NCBI RefSeq assembly: GCF_000012365.1 | Contig: NC_007650.1 | Span: 434,001-498,000, forward strand | Origin: Burkholderia thailandensis E264 | GTDB lineage: Bacteria > Pseudomonadota > Gammaproteobacteria > Burkholderiales > Burkholderiaceae | Direction: 5' to 3' | DNA length: 64,000 bases | In this document: one piece after another, positions 25,999 to 34,646 of the stretch | How positions within the stretch are numbered: the stretch's first letter is position 1 | Layout: each line of letters opens with the position of its first letter | Translations under genes and position numbers: made by a program | Notes under the pieces: model-generated | Database searches by the model: none | What the model saw: only the letters and a program-made list of their open reading frames with translations | What the model was told of the DNA's origin: nothing

Positions 25999-28901
25999 CG
26001 TGGTGCTCCTGTCGTGGCGCCCGGCGCGGTGGGCTTGCCGGTCGCGACGAGATGCTGCGCGACCTTGGCGAGAAAGCCGGCGGGCGGTTGTGGCTCGTGC
26101 GTCTTGTCGTAGCGGCATTCGTTCGGGAATTGCCAGTGGCGATTCACGCAGAACCGGCACGAGCCTTCGGTGCGCGACAGATAGCCGCCGCCGTCTGCGT
26201 CGTGCCACGTGAGCGCGCGTTTTTCGTAGAGCTCGTCGAGCACCGACGCCATCGACGCATGCGCGTCGACGAAGTACGCATCGAGCGTGCGGGACGCCTC
26301 GGGAAACTGGCTCGCGAGCCATGCGCGCGCCGCGTTCGCCGCATCCGCGTCGGCGGGCAACTGGATCGCGACATAATCGTCCGGGTACTCCGGCGTCGGC
26401 AGCGCGAGCGTGAAGCCGTTCTGCGGCGTGAGCGCCGCGACGCATTGCGGCTGAGCCGTGCCGAACGCCTGCCATTCGTGCGCGCTCATCCGGTATTGCT
26501 GCAGGAAGAAGCTGTTGTACGAGAAGTGCGGGGTGATGACGAGGCGCGTGCGATTGAAGTAGCGCACGCCGTCGATCGTCACGTCGAACTCGACATAGGC
26601 CGGGTGCGCAGGGTCGGTCGTTTCCTTCAGCAGCGTGTAGTCCTTGTCGGCTGGATGCGAGGAGAGCGGCGGATCGCGCCGCACATGCGCGCCGAACGCC
26701 GAATGGAACATGTTCCAGCTCGCTTCGCTGACGATGTAGAGCACGGCGGGCCGTGTCTGCACCATCTGCTTGATCGCCCATGCATTGCGGCTCACGCAGT
26801 TGTCGACGATCGCCGTGACGCTTGCGTCGCTGCCGCCGAGGAAGCCCGGTTTCCAGTGCGGCGACGCGCACGCGACCATGTCGAGCTGGCAGACGTCCTC
26901 GCCGACGTGCAGCGACGCGGCCGGATGGCCGCCGCTGCGCAGCGTGCGCTCGAAGCGCTCCAGCACGGGCACGAACTGCAGGTAATAGCTCTGCGGCTGC
27001 TGCAGCACGTCGACCTGGATGCCTTCCGGCACCGACACGCGCGCGGCGAGCACGTCCCCCGCGGCGAAGCGGTTGTGCGGCCGGTACGTGTCGAAGAGCA
27101 GCACGTACGGGAAATCGCCGGTCTTGCCGGGAATCGCGACCGTGGTATCGGTTGCGTCACCGTCGTAGCGCACCGTGATCGACCACGCGGGGCTGTCGCT
27201 GACGCGTGCCGCGCCTGTCACCTCGCCGCCGCGCGCCGCGATCACGCGTTCTTCCGGCAACATGAAGCGCCGCACGAAATCGAGGTCGAGCTTCTCCTGA
27301 TACACGGTCCGATAGCGGTAGTACCACGCGTATTTCGCCCATGCGTCGGTGTCGCCGTCGGACGAGAAATCCGGATAGCACCACGCGGCGCCTGTCTGGC
27401 CCGGCAGGAACGCAGTCAGATTCGGATTGATGCCGATCGTCATGATGGGCGCCTTGCGGCAGCCGTCGATCACTTCGCCGTTCGGGAACGCCGGTGGCCG
27501 CGTGCGGCCGTTGATCCAGCGCACCGCGCCGCTCTTGCCGTTCGCGCTTGCCGGGTAGGGCACGGTGACGTCGAAGTCGAATGCCGTATACGGACCGTAT
27601 GTGCGCTGCTTCGGATCGGCAGGCCAGAAGAACGAGCACGTGCCGCACGAGCGAACCTGGAATGCGAGCTGCACCTCGAGCGGATCGTCTGCGTCGATGG
27701 GCCGGTGTTCGCGGCTCGGGTTGTAGGTTGCCGAACCTTCGCCCGCTATCGTCGCCCACGTCGCGAGCGCGCCGTTGTAGCTCGTCTGCAGTCCGAACGT
27801 CGAGTAGATGAGGCCGGACCAGTCTGCGCGTACGGCGTCCGAGATCGGCGTGCCTCGGTCGGTGCGGCGCCGCACGATCGGATCGGAAATGTTGCGCACG
27901 CAGGCGAAACGCACGCCGAGCCGGTTCGCCTGCTGGGCGATGACCGCATCGTCCATCTCGAGGCACGAGTACGCATGCGCATCGTCGCCCTCTGCGATGT
28001 AATAGAAATCCGTCGTCAGAAGCGGCGCATCTTTCAGCGGGCGGATCGCCGGCGTGTGCAGGCATTCGGGCCGAATCGCATCGTTGAGCAGGTCCGACAG
28101 CGTCAGCTCGCCGAGGCCCGGATCGTCGGGGTGGCGCGCCTTCAGTTCGTCGAAGAGCGCGGCGAGCGATTGCTGCGTGACGATTTCGCTCATCCTGAAC
28201 AGCAGCCTGCTTTCGACTTCGCCGACGAGCGCGGTCGACGGATACCACGTCGGACAGCGATACACGTTGCCGCCGTCGTGGCTCGTCGCGTTCTGCGGGC
28301 GCTGCACCTCGAGCAGCGCGGCGTTCGCGAGCACCGTGTCGCCGAGGCGCTGATCGCGGCGCGCGCCGCCCGCGGTCCCGATCGTGTAGATGCGATCGGG
28401 GCGGGCATCCTCGGCGATGCAGCGAAGCATTGCGGACAAGCCGTCCAGCCAAGGCGAATGCGCGAGATGCGCGTTCGACTTGAACAGCAGCACATTCCAC
28501 GGGCGTCCCGAGCGATCGATGATCCGCACCATCTGAAAGAGCCCCCAGAGCAGGCCCGATTTCGTGTCCGCCGCGTACGACGACGCGCCGCGCGTGTACG
28601 GCAGCCACGCCTGCTTCCATGCGTAATCGTTGTAGTCGCCGGTGTGGCCGCTGTTGACGAACACGTGGTCGAGCGCGAACCACTCGGCGCTCGTCCACGT
28701 GATCACGACGATGTCGGCGCGCGGCAGCGGATCATCGGGCGCGCGCGCGCCGGGCGCGATGCGCGAGGGCGCGCTCCGGCCGATGCGTTCCCATGCGACG
28801 GGCGGCAGCGTCGTCGTGCCGCGCAGCGGCGCGGCGGCTGCGATGTCGGTATGGCGCGTGACGAGCGGCACGAGCGCGCCGGCGGGTGGATGCGCATTCA
28901 T
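25995..28901 (-). CDS. Nucleoside-phosphorylase-domain fusion protein (968 residues)
   Basis: The N-terminal third matches the purine/uridine phosphorylase superfamily: ADIVVITWTSAEWFALDHVF, then DRIYTIGTAGGARRDQRLGDTVLANAA, and a substrate-type segment DAHAYSCLEMDDAVIAQQ. This superfamily removes bases from nucleosides and also occurs as a nucleotide-degrading domain in bacterial defence proteins. The middle and C-terminal parts have a cysteine pair (RSCGTCSFFWP), IMTIGINPNLTAF and VITPHFSYNSFF, which recall the two motifs of the uracil-DNA glycosylase fold (weak inference), and a zinc-ribbon-like end (CRFCVNRHWQFPNEC). AGGAG precedes the ATG. It is one of the largest genes here and central to the operon. 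Confidence 0.75.
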   Translation of the reverse strand: MNAHPPAGALVPLVTRHTDIAAAAPLRGTTTLPPVAWERIGRSAPSRIAPGARAPDDPLPRADIVVITWTSAEWFALDHVFVNSGHTGDYNDYAWKQAWLPYTRGASSYAADTKSGLLWGLFQMVRIIDRSGRPWNVLLFKSNAHLAHSPWLDGLSAMLRCIAEDARPDRIYTIGTAGGARRDQRLGDTVLANAALLEVQRPQNATSHDGGNVYRCPTWYPSTALVGEVESRLLFRMSEIVTQQSLAALFDELKARHPDDPGLGELTLSDLLNDAIRPECLHTPAIRPLKDAPLLTTDFYYIAEGDDAHAYSCLEMDDAVIAQQANRLGVRFACVRNISDPIVRRRTDRGTPISDAVRADWSGLIYSTFGLQTSYNGALATWATIAGEGSATYNPSREHRPIDADDPLEVQLAFQVRSCGTCSFFWPADPKQRTYGPYTAFDFDVTVPYPASANGKSGAVRWINGRTRPPAFPNGEVIDGCRKAPIMTIGINPNLTAFLPGQTGAAWCYPDFSSDGDTDAWAKYAWYYRYRTVYQEKLDLDFVRRFMLPEERVIAARGGEVTGAARVSDSPAWSITVRYDGDATDTTVAIPGKTGDFPYVLLFDTYRPHNRFAAGDVLAARVSVPEGIQVDVLQQPQSYYLQFVPVLERFERTLRSGGHPAASLHVGEDVCQLDMVACASPHWKPGFLGGSDASVTAIVDNCVSRNAWAIKQMVQTRPAVLYIVSEASWNMFHSAFGAHVRRDPPLSSHPADKDYTLLKETTDPAHPAYVEFDVTIDGVRYFNRTRLVITPHFSYNSFFLQQYRMSAHEWQAFGTAQPQCVAALTPQNGFTLALPTPEYPDDYVAIQLPADADAANAARAWLASQFPEASRTLDAYFVDAHASMASVLDELYEKRALTWHDADGGGYLSRTEGSCRFCVNRHWQFPNECRYDKTHEPQPPAGFLAKVAQHLVATGKPTAPGATTGAPR

Positions 28902-28968
28902 GGCAAGGCTCCTGGGCGATGTGGGGAAGCGCGAGCGTCGACATTTTGTTGTGCGGGCGGACGCCGCG

Positions 28969-30021
28969 CTATTCGGCCGGTTCGTGCGTCTTGCGGATCA
29001 TTGCCCGTGCCTGCGCGTCGGTCTTGCCGGGCGGCGGTATGATCAGATCGGTTTCGCAAAGCGCCTTCCACAGCTTCGGGTCCTGGAAGGCGATCGTGCC
29101 GCCGCCGCGTTTCTCTTGCGTCACCATCCGGTTGATGTCGCCGACGCATACCCAGTTGTCGGTCGTCGTGATGCCCCACTTCGCGTGGTCCTGCGTCTCG
29201 GGCCACGCCCACGGCGCGCCCAGCTTGCGCAGATCGATGAACTTGATGTCGTAGGTCTTGTGCACGCCGTCCGAATCGAGGACGGGCGGGATCTTGCCGC
29301 GTATCCAGGTCTCGACGTACATGTCGGCTTTCAGTGTCGGGCCGACGAGGTCGTTCCAGAAGTCCTTTCCCCATTTGCGATTCTTCGCGATCACCTTGAA
29401 CGGCACGCCGCCGCGCGTCTTGAAATCGAGCGAGTCGGAATCTCCGGGCGCGGATGCGTTGAGCGGTTGAGTGAGCGCATACAGGGGGCTCGTGTGATCG
29501 AGCCCGCCGGTGCGCGGCAGATAGACCTGCGGCTGCTGATGCAGCGCCATCTGCGCGGCGAGCTTGCCGGCCGTCGCGAGATCGAGGCTCAGGCACAGGA
29601 ATGTCTGGCCGTAAAGCGGCGTCGGCACGCCGGGCACCGACGGGCTCGCGTATTTCGGCCACGAGTGCAGCAGCCACAATGCGGAGCTCGACGCGATATC
29701 GAAGGCGATCACGCCTTTCGTATGGCCGAGCGTCGCATTGTTCGAGCGATTCGCATCGGCGGGCATTTCGTCGTTGTAGAGAATCCAGCCCGTCGTGTCG
29801 CCCGGATCGCCGAAGACCGAATCGAGCGTGTAGAACAGCGCCCCCTTCGGATCATTCATCAGGTTAGGCGATTTCTGCACTGCCCCGACTTGACGGTCGT
29901 AGTACACGTACTCGTAGCCGCTCGCGCTGTCGCTGTCGGCATCCTTCGTGAGCTTCGGTACTTTGTAGGCGAACCACAGATCGACGGATCGATTCTGTTC
30001 GTCGCGCGGCGAGATGGCCAT
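28969..30021 (-). CDS. Deoxyribonuclease II family protein
   Basis: 350 residues with strong DNase II signatures. The first half has LGHTKGVIAFD and ALWLLHSWPKYASP; the second has DHAKWGITTTDNWVCVGDINR, MVTQEKRGGGTIAFQD and LWKAL. The two HxK pairs (GHTKG and DHAKW) are the catalytic motifs of this metal-independent, acid-type endonuclease, which leaves 3'-phosphates. Animal DNase II is a secreted or lysosomal glycoprotein; this bacterial form has no signal peptide. DNase II proteins of the B. pseudomallei group have been described structurally. It is the first gene of a seven-gene operon with a phosphorylase and a phosphoesterase. Confidence 0.93.
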   Translation of the reverse strand: MAISPRDEQNRSVDLWFAYKVPKLTKDADSDSASGYEYVYYDRQVGAVQKSPNLMNDPKGALFYTLDSVFGDPGDTTGWILYNDEMPADANRSNNATLGHTKGVIAFDIASSSALWLLHSWPKYASPSVPGVPTPLYGQTFLCLSLDLATAGKLAAQMALHQQPQVYLPRTGGLDHTSPLYALTQPLNASAPGDSDSLDFKTRGGVPFKVIAKNRKWGKDFWNDLVGPTLKADMYVETWIRGKIPPVLDSDGVHKTYDIKFIDLRKLGAPWAWPETQDHAKWGITTTDNWVCVGDINRMVTQEKRGGGTIAFQDPKLWKALCETDLIIPPPGKTDAQARAMIRKTHEPAE

Positions 30022-30313
30022 TTGATGCCCCCGGTTGCTGAATGGCGCCGCGTGCGCGGCGAGCGACGCCTGCTGCCGCGAAGCGTCTTTTTCCGGTCGT
30101 CGACGGTGGTCAGCTGTTGCCGGCTGCGTGGCACTCGCAACGCGGCAGTGCTTCGTTTTGTCCGGACGCGCGAGGGTCTCTTCGCGGACGGCGGGCGAAT
30201 GCGCGTTGCGCGTGCATGGGTTGCCGAATGCCGGCGCGCGCGCACGACGCCGCCCGTCGGCTCGCGTCGCGAACCATCGGTGTCGACGATCAGTGAGTAG
30301 GAATGCGAATGGT

Positions 30314-30340
30314 CTAGCGGATGGATCGACTGATGCGCAT
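30314..30340 (-). other. Possible leader peptide MRISRSIR
   Basis: A near-perfect ribosome site (AAGGAGGGG) lies five bases before an ATG that opens only eight codons. It is about 290 bases before the DNase II start on the same strand. Such a strong site with no long frame suggests a leader peptide or a decayed gene start. Confidence 0.4.
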
Positions 30341-30648
30341 AGAGGTCCCCTCCTTTCTTACTGTCCGTTGTCTTTGCGCATGAACCCGTTCGTTGACGGC
30401 CGAAGCGGCACGACTCCGGACGCGGCGGGTTCTTGTGGTCTTAGCATAGGACACGCAAACGAAAACGGTAAGCACAATCCGGGCGCATTGCGATGCCGGA
30501 TAGGCGTCGTTTTTGGGGGCCGCGACAACGCCCCGGAAGGCATCGGGTCCGTTCATCGCCGGACGGAGCGACGCGAGCCGCTCGGGTTTCGGCGCCGGCC
30601 GGCAGGGGCATGGGCGAGGCGCCGTCCGCGCAAGCGCCGCTCGATTCT

Positions 30649-30666
30649 GAGTGAAGCGCTTCACTC
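30649..30666. promoter_or_regulatory. LacI-type operator palindrome
   Basis: A perfect 18-base palindrome, GAGTGAAGC followed by GCTTCACTC. Its centre AAGCGCTT fits the AAnCGnTT core of LacI/GalR-family sites. It lies about 630 bases upstream of the DNase II start. No LacI-family gene is in the window. Confidence 0.45.
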
Positions 30667-30849
30667 GCCGGCATGCGACGGCGCCGGTCCGAAGAGGAAC
30701 CGGCGCGCAGGATGGCCGTCATGCGCGGGCCTGTTCATTGCCCGCCTGCGGCACGGTCGTCGACATCCCGCCGCGCGCGTTCGTCGAGCCGGACGCCGCT
30801 TTGGCTCGGTGTCGCGGCAGTGGACGACGATCGTCGTTTCGCCTTTGCG

Positions 30850-32133
30850 TCAGGCGCGGCAATGCACTTCGACGGTCACGTGCGACAAACTCTTGAAGCG
30901 CTTCAACAATTGGTGATAGAAGCGTGAGTCGCGTGCCGGATCGCCTGTCGCGACGGATACGACCGCGCTCATGTGGCCGGGGCCGAGACGCCAGACATGC
31001 AGATCGGTGACGCGATCGCCGCCGCTTTCGATCGAGCGGCGCACGTTGTCGGCAAGGCGAGTGTCCGGACTGACGTCGAGGAGAATGCGGCCCGTATCGC
31101 GCATCAGGCCGTACGACCAGTTCGCGATCACGAGTGCGCCGACGATGCCCGCGAGCGGGTCCATCCACATCCAGCCGAACGTGCGTGCGAGCACGAGCCC
31201 GGCGATCGCGAGCACCGAGACGGCCGCGTCCGCGATCACGTGTATGTAGGCGGACCGGATGTTGTGATCGCGCGCCGTGGCGTCGTTCGAGCCGCCATGG
31301 CCATGATCGTGTGCATGTTCGTGCTCGGTGAAGGCAAGCGCATGCTCGGAGTCGTGCAATTTCACGATCGCGGTGAACGCGTGCGGCTCGGGGATCGGGT
31401 CGATCGATTCCAGGCAGTCGCCGCGCTTGGCCATATCGAACGTCCGTCGCGATCCGTCGGCGCGGATCGTCGTGATCGTCGCCCGCGAGTCGCCTAAGGA
31501 TGCCTGTTTAGCCGCGGGTGAGATCCGGAATACCGGCGGCACGCCATCTTCGAAGATCGATATCGCGAAGACGCCTGCGCGCGTCGAGATCGTCTGCGTA
31601 TCGTCGTCGTCGTGATCGTGGTGCGCGTCATGTCCATGCCCATGTCCGTGATGGTGGTCATGGCCATGGTGATCGCCGCTCAGCAGCCACACGCTCGCGA
31701 GATTCACGAGCAGACCGAGCACGGCGATCGGAATCGCTTGGTCGAAGTGGATCTGGACGGGCGAGAGGAATCGCGAGATCGCCTCGTACGCGATGAACAG
31801 CGCGATCATCGCGAGCACGATCGCACTCGTGAAGCCGGCCAGGTCGCCGAGCTTGCCCGTGCCGAATACGAAACGCGCGTCGTTCGCGTGCCGGCGTGCG
31901 TACGTGTACGCGAACGCCGCGATCAGCATCGCACCCGCATGGGTCGACATGTGCAAACCGTCCGCGACGAGCGCGAGCGAGCCGAACAGCGTGCCGCCGA
32001 CGATCTCCGCAACCATCATCGCCGCGCACAGCGCGATGACGGTCCAGGTCCTGCGTTCGTTCTGCTCGTGCGCCGCGCCGAGGAAAATATGGTCGTGCCC
32101 CGCGCCGAACGCGACGTTTTCGAATTCGCTCAT
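30850..32133 (-). CDS. dmeF: Cation diffusion facilitator, DmeF-type Co/Ni exporter
   Basis: 427 residues. TM segments run through the N-terminal half, with the first metal site in LVADGLHMSTHAGAM (site HxxxH/D type) and the second near SAYIHVIADAAVSVLAI. A very His-rich cytoplasmic loop (around residues 155-175) and a second His cluster (near 270-285) flank a 90-residue insert, larger than in typical CDF proteins. This DmeF form exports Co2+ and Ni2+ in exchange for protons across the inner membrane. A DmeR/RcnR-type regulator gene lies 12 bases upstream in the same operon, supporting the Ni/Co assignment. Confidence 0.9.
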   Translation of the reverse strand: MSEFENVAFGAGHDHIFLGAAHEQNERRTWTVIALCAAMMVAEIVGGTLFGSLALVADGLHMSTHAGAMLIAAFAYTYARRHANDARFVFGTGKLGDLAGFTSAIVLAMIALFIAYEAISRFLSPVQIHFDQAIPIAVLGLLVNLASVWLLSGDHHGHDHHHGHGHGHDAHHDHDDDDTQTISTRAGVFAISIFEDGVPPVFRISPAAKQASLGDSRATITTIRADGSRRTFDMAKRGDCLESIDPIPEPHAFTAIVKLHDSEHALAFTEHEHAHDHGHGGSNDATARDHNIRSAYIHVIADAAVSVLAIAGLVLARTFGWMWMDPLAGIVGALVIANWSYGLMRDTGRILLDVSPDTRLADNVRRSIESGGDRVTDLHVWRLGPGHMSAVVSVATGDPARDSRFYHQLLKRFKSLSHVTVEVHCRA

Positions 32134-32145
32134 CGTGAGCTCCGT

Positions 32146-32421
32146 TTACTTGAAATAACTGTGAACGACATCGATCAACTGCTCGGATGCGCTGCCTTCG
32201 TGATCGTCGTGCGCCTCCGCGTCGACGAGGTGCGTGCGGATGTGATCCTCGAGCACGACGGCCAGCAGGCCGTTCATCGCGCCGCGGCAACTCGTGATTC
32301 GCTGCAGCACGTCGCCGCAACCGCATTCCTCCTCGAGCGCGCGCTCGATCGCCTCGACCTGTCCCTTGATGCGTCGCACGCGGTTCAGCAGTTTCTGTTT
32401 TTCGCGGATAGTGTGGCTCAT
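32146..32421 (-). CDS. dmeR: Nickel/cobalt-responsive repressor (RcnR/DmeR family)
   Basis: 91 residues of the CsoR/RcnR all-helical repressor family: KQKLLNRVRRIKGQVEAIERAL, the metal-site Cys in CGDVLQRITSCRGAMNGL, and LEDHIRTHLV. The N-terminal His-3 (MSHTIREK) is the RcnR/DmeR ligand that distinguishes Ni/Co sensors from copper CsoR. Apo-protein represses the operon; metal binding releases it. Its operator is just upstream, and the exporter gene follows. Confidence 0.93.
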   Translation of the reverse strand: MSHTIREKQKLLNRVRRIKGQVEAIERALEEECGCGDVLQRITSCRGAMNGLLAVVLEDHIRTHLVDAEAHDDHEGSASEQLIDVVHSYFK

Positions 32422-32435
32422 CGCTTTTCCTCAAA

Positions 32436-32452
32436 ATACCGGGGGGGAGTAT
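32436..32452. promoter_or_regulatory. DmeR/RcnR-type operator
   Basis: ATACC, seven G and AGTAT form the TACT-like half-sites around a G-tract that define RcnR/DmeR boxes. It starts 15 bases upstream of the regulator's ATG, so it can repress the dmeR-dmeF operon. Confidence 0.75.
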
Positions 32453-32696
32453 ATGGCAATCAGCCCGTTTGTACAGCAGGGCGGGGTATCCGGGCGCTGT
32501 CGTTTCCGGGGGGAGGCGGGCTTTTCACGGACGGCCGAGCGATTCGGCATGGTGATGGCGGACGGCTGCGCCGGCTGACGATCGCGCGTTGCTCCTGCTT
32601 GCCAGCGAGCAGCGCGAGGGGAAGCGGAACCGTTCAGGGATCGGGCTGAGCCGGGGCGCGAGACCGGCTGGGCGATGAACGTCGGACGCCCGAAAC

Positions 32697-32723
32697 GACA
32701 AGGGCGCCACTGGCGCCCTTGTC
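32697..32723 (-). terminator. Terminator after the Gly-rich gene
   Basis: GACAAGGGCGCC (32697-32708) and GGCGCCCTTGTC (32712-32723) form a perfect 12-base stem with a 3-base loop. On the minus strand GTTTC follows. Confidence 0.65.
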
Positions 32724-32751
32724 ATCAATATCGCGTGCTGCGGCGAATCGA

Positions 32752-33144
32752 TCAGCTCGTCTTGCCGACAGCCAGGTGCTTGCCGAGAGGGTGCTGGCGG
32801 GCCGTATGCGTCGTTGCATGCGAGCGCGTGCGGGCCGGTCGCGTATCCGCGAGGTTCGCATGCGCGGACGCGCGGTCAGACGCGCGCGAGAAACCCTTGT
32901 CGCGGTCGCCCGAATTGAAGCCGTTCGTGTTCGTCATACCCGAACTGCTCATATGACCCGCCGACATGCCGCCGGCACCGCCCACGCCACCCACGCCACC
33001 CACGCCACCCACGCCACCCATGCCACCCATGCCACCCATGCCACCCATGCCACCGCCGTGGCCGCCGCCCGCCGCGTGCGCGACCGACGAGAACAACACG
33101 AACAGACCCGTAGCAGTCAGTGCAACCAAACGAATGCCTTTCAT
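32752..33144 (-). CDS. Exported Gly-Gly-Met/Val repeat protein
   Basis: 130 residues: a Sec signal (MKGIRLVALTATGLFVLFSSVAHA), then about ten tandem GGM or GGV triplets (residues 34-63), then a Ser/Arg/His-rich tail without domain features. The triplets are encoded by a 9-base tandem repeat at about 32975-33055, so copy number can change without a frameshift. Gly-rich repeats of this kind occur in envelope and adhesive proteins. Function unknown. A strong terminator follows the gene. Confidence 0.75.
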   Translation of the reverse strand: MKGIRLVALTATGLFVLFSSVAHAAGGGHGGGMGGMGGMGGMGGVGGVGGVGGVGGAGGMSAGHMSSSGMTNTNGFNSGDRDKGFSRASDRASAHANLADTRPARTRSHATTHTARQHPLGKHLAVGKTS

Positions 33145-33420
33145 TTTCGCCTCTTCCTAAACGTTGTTTGGGCCATTGCATTGTACGAACCGGCCATGGC
33201 GTGCAACGGCGGCGTTGTAATCAAAGGTAACTGCGGCGGCGGGCCGCGCTCGGCGAGGCGGCGCGCGCGGACGAGAGCCGTGCGCGCCGGATGCGCGCCG
33301 ACCGCGGGCGCATGTACGGGCAGAATCTGCACCGTATCCCGGGAAGCGGAAGCATGCGTTACCGATCGGTTACAAGCATGCCGCGTTTTTCCGATGCGCA
33401 CGGCGCCGCGGGCCAGCCGA

Positions 33421-34605
33421 TCAGTTCTGCACGGCGCCGGCGATCGCCGCTCGCATGAGCCCGTAACGCGGCTTTTCCTGCGCGTTGTTCGTCATTAAGC
33501 CGTAAGGTCCGGTGCGATCGTCGTAAAGCTCATACCAGTTGAAGCCGATGACGTTGTAGGCCGCTTTCGCCGCAACCAGTTCGGGGATCGTCTTCGCGAT
33601 GTACGCGGCGATCTGCGCGTCCGAGTTGTCCGTGTTCACGCCGATCTCGGTGATGACGATCGGCAGGTTGTAGCGGTCTTTCAGTCGCGCAAGCACGTTG
33701 TATCGGCCGGTCTTGCCGAGCGCGTTTTCGAAATCGCCGCCATTCGAATACCAGTGCCACTGAATCACGTCGGGCGTGATCTTCGGATGGCCGGTGGTGC
33801 CGTCGGGCTGCGTGCCGGTCATCAGGCCGTCGAGGAAACCGAAGTGCAGCGCGCCCGACGTCGCGTTCGCGATCAGCTTCGTCGTGTGGTTCGTGTCGAC
33901 CGAGCGCCAGCCGTCGAGCGCGCCTCTGAGCGCGCCGCGCCAGACCGGAAAGGTCGAATTGTCGTAGTCCGAAATATTGATGCCGTCGCCCTGGATCGGC
34001 GCGTTGTGGCTGTCGATGTCGTACTCGTTGCCGAACTCCACCATCGGGATGCCTGCGAGTTTCTTCGCCGCGTAGACGGACAGCTTGTATGCGTACGCGT
34101 AGGCGCTCGCTTCGGTCGGCTGCTGCCCGTTCAGCGACGGATCGGCCCAAGGATGCGCCTCGATCATCGGCAGGACCGTGATGCCGGCACCGAGGCCGGG
34201 AATGGCTGCCGATGCGAGCGCATCGATGTGATCGGGAATGTACGCGTCCTGCCGATAGACGGTCATGCCGAGCCCGGCGAGATGGCTTGCCTGAGTGGCG
34301 AGCGGGACCGACGCGTAGACGCCGCCGCCGACGTAATGGCCGTTCGCGCCGAAAAACGGCAGTACCGAAGCCGTCTCCGACGGCGACGAAGCGCCGGGCG
34401 CGGCCGTGCCGGATGACGACGTACCGGCAGCCGGCGCGACGACGCTGTTGACGGGCGAGGCGGCGGCATTGACCTTGCTTTGGTCTCCGCCGCCGCCGCA
34501 GGCGCAGAGCAGCAGCGTGAACAATATGGCCGTTGCTTTCGTGTAATGGATAGGAATGCCAATCGATTGTGTCACGCTCGTGGCAACCGCGGCTAGGCGC
34601 TTCAT
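33421..34605 (-). CDS. Glycoside-hydrolase-like lipoprotein (TIM-barrel, clan GH-A)
   Basis: 394 residues from the ATG at 34605, with GGAGAA upstream. The lipobox LLCAC near residue 37 and a Ser/Ala/Thr linker predict an envelope lipoprotein. The catalytic domain looks like a GH-A barrel: acid/base in MVEFGNEYDID (NE pair), nucleophile in IVITEIGVNTD, HWY in VIQWHWYSNGG, and GFNWYELYDD. The GH39/GH5-type exo- or endo-glycosidases fit. It lies next to an exopolysaccharide module with a second glycosidase, so it may trim secreted polysaccharide. A 20-base palindrome lies just upstream. Confidence 0.78.
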   Translation of the reverse strand: MKRLAAVATSVTQSIGIPIHYTKATAILFTLLLCACGGGGDQSKVNAAASPVNSVVAPAAGTSSSGTAAPGASSPSETASVLPFFGANGHYVGGGVYASVPLATQASHLAGLGMTVYRQDAYIPDHIDALASAAIPGLGAGITVLPMIEAHPWADPSLNGQQPTEASAYAYAYKLSVYAAKKLAGIPMVEFGNEYDIDSHNAPIQGDGINISDYDNSTFPVWRGALRGALDGWRSVDTNHTTKLIANATSGALHFGFLDGLMTGTQPDGTTGHPKITPDVIQWHWYSNGGDFENALGKTGRYNVLARLKDRYNLPIVITEIGVNTDNSDAQIAAYIAKTIPELVAAKAAYNVIGFNWYELYDDRTGPYGLMTNNAQEKPRYGLMRAAIAGAVQN

Positions 34606-34646
34606 GATGGGTTCTCCGATCAAGGAAAACTCTATTTTAGGTTAAA

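Larger units (their letters stand above)
30022..30849. other. Long leader/promoter region of the nuclease operon
   Basis: There is no gene of recognisable family. It holds an eight-residue leader frame (30314-30340) and a LacI-type palindrome (30649-30666). Both lie between the metal exporter gene's end and the DNase II start. Confidence 0.5.

Noticed and set aside
25959..29042. A 1027-codon plus-strand open frame
   Set aside because: Arg/His-rich shadow of the phosphorylase fusion gene in GC-rich DNA; no domains.
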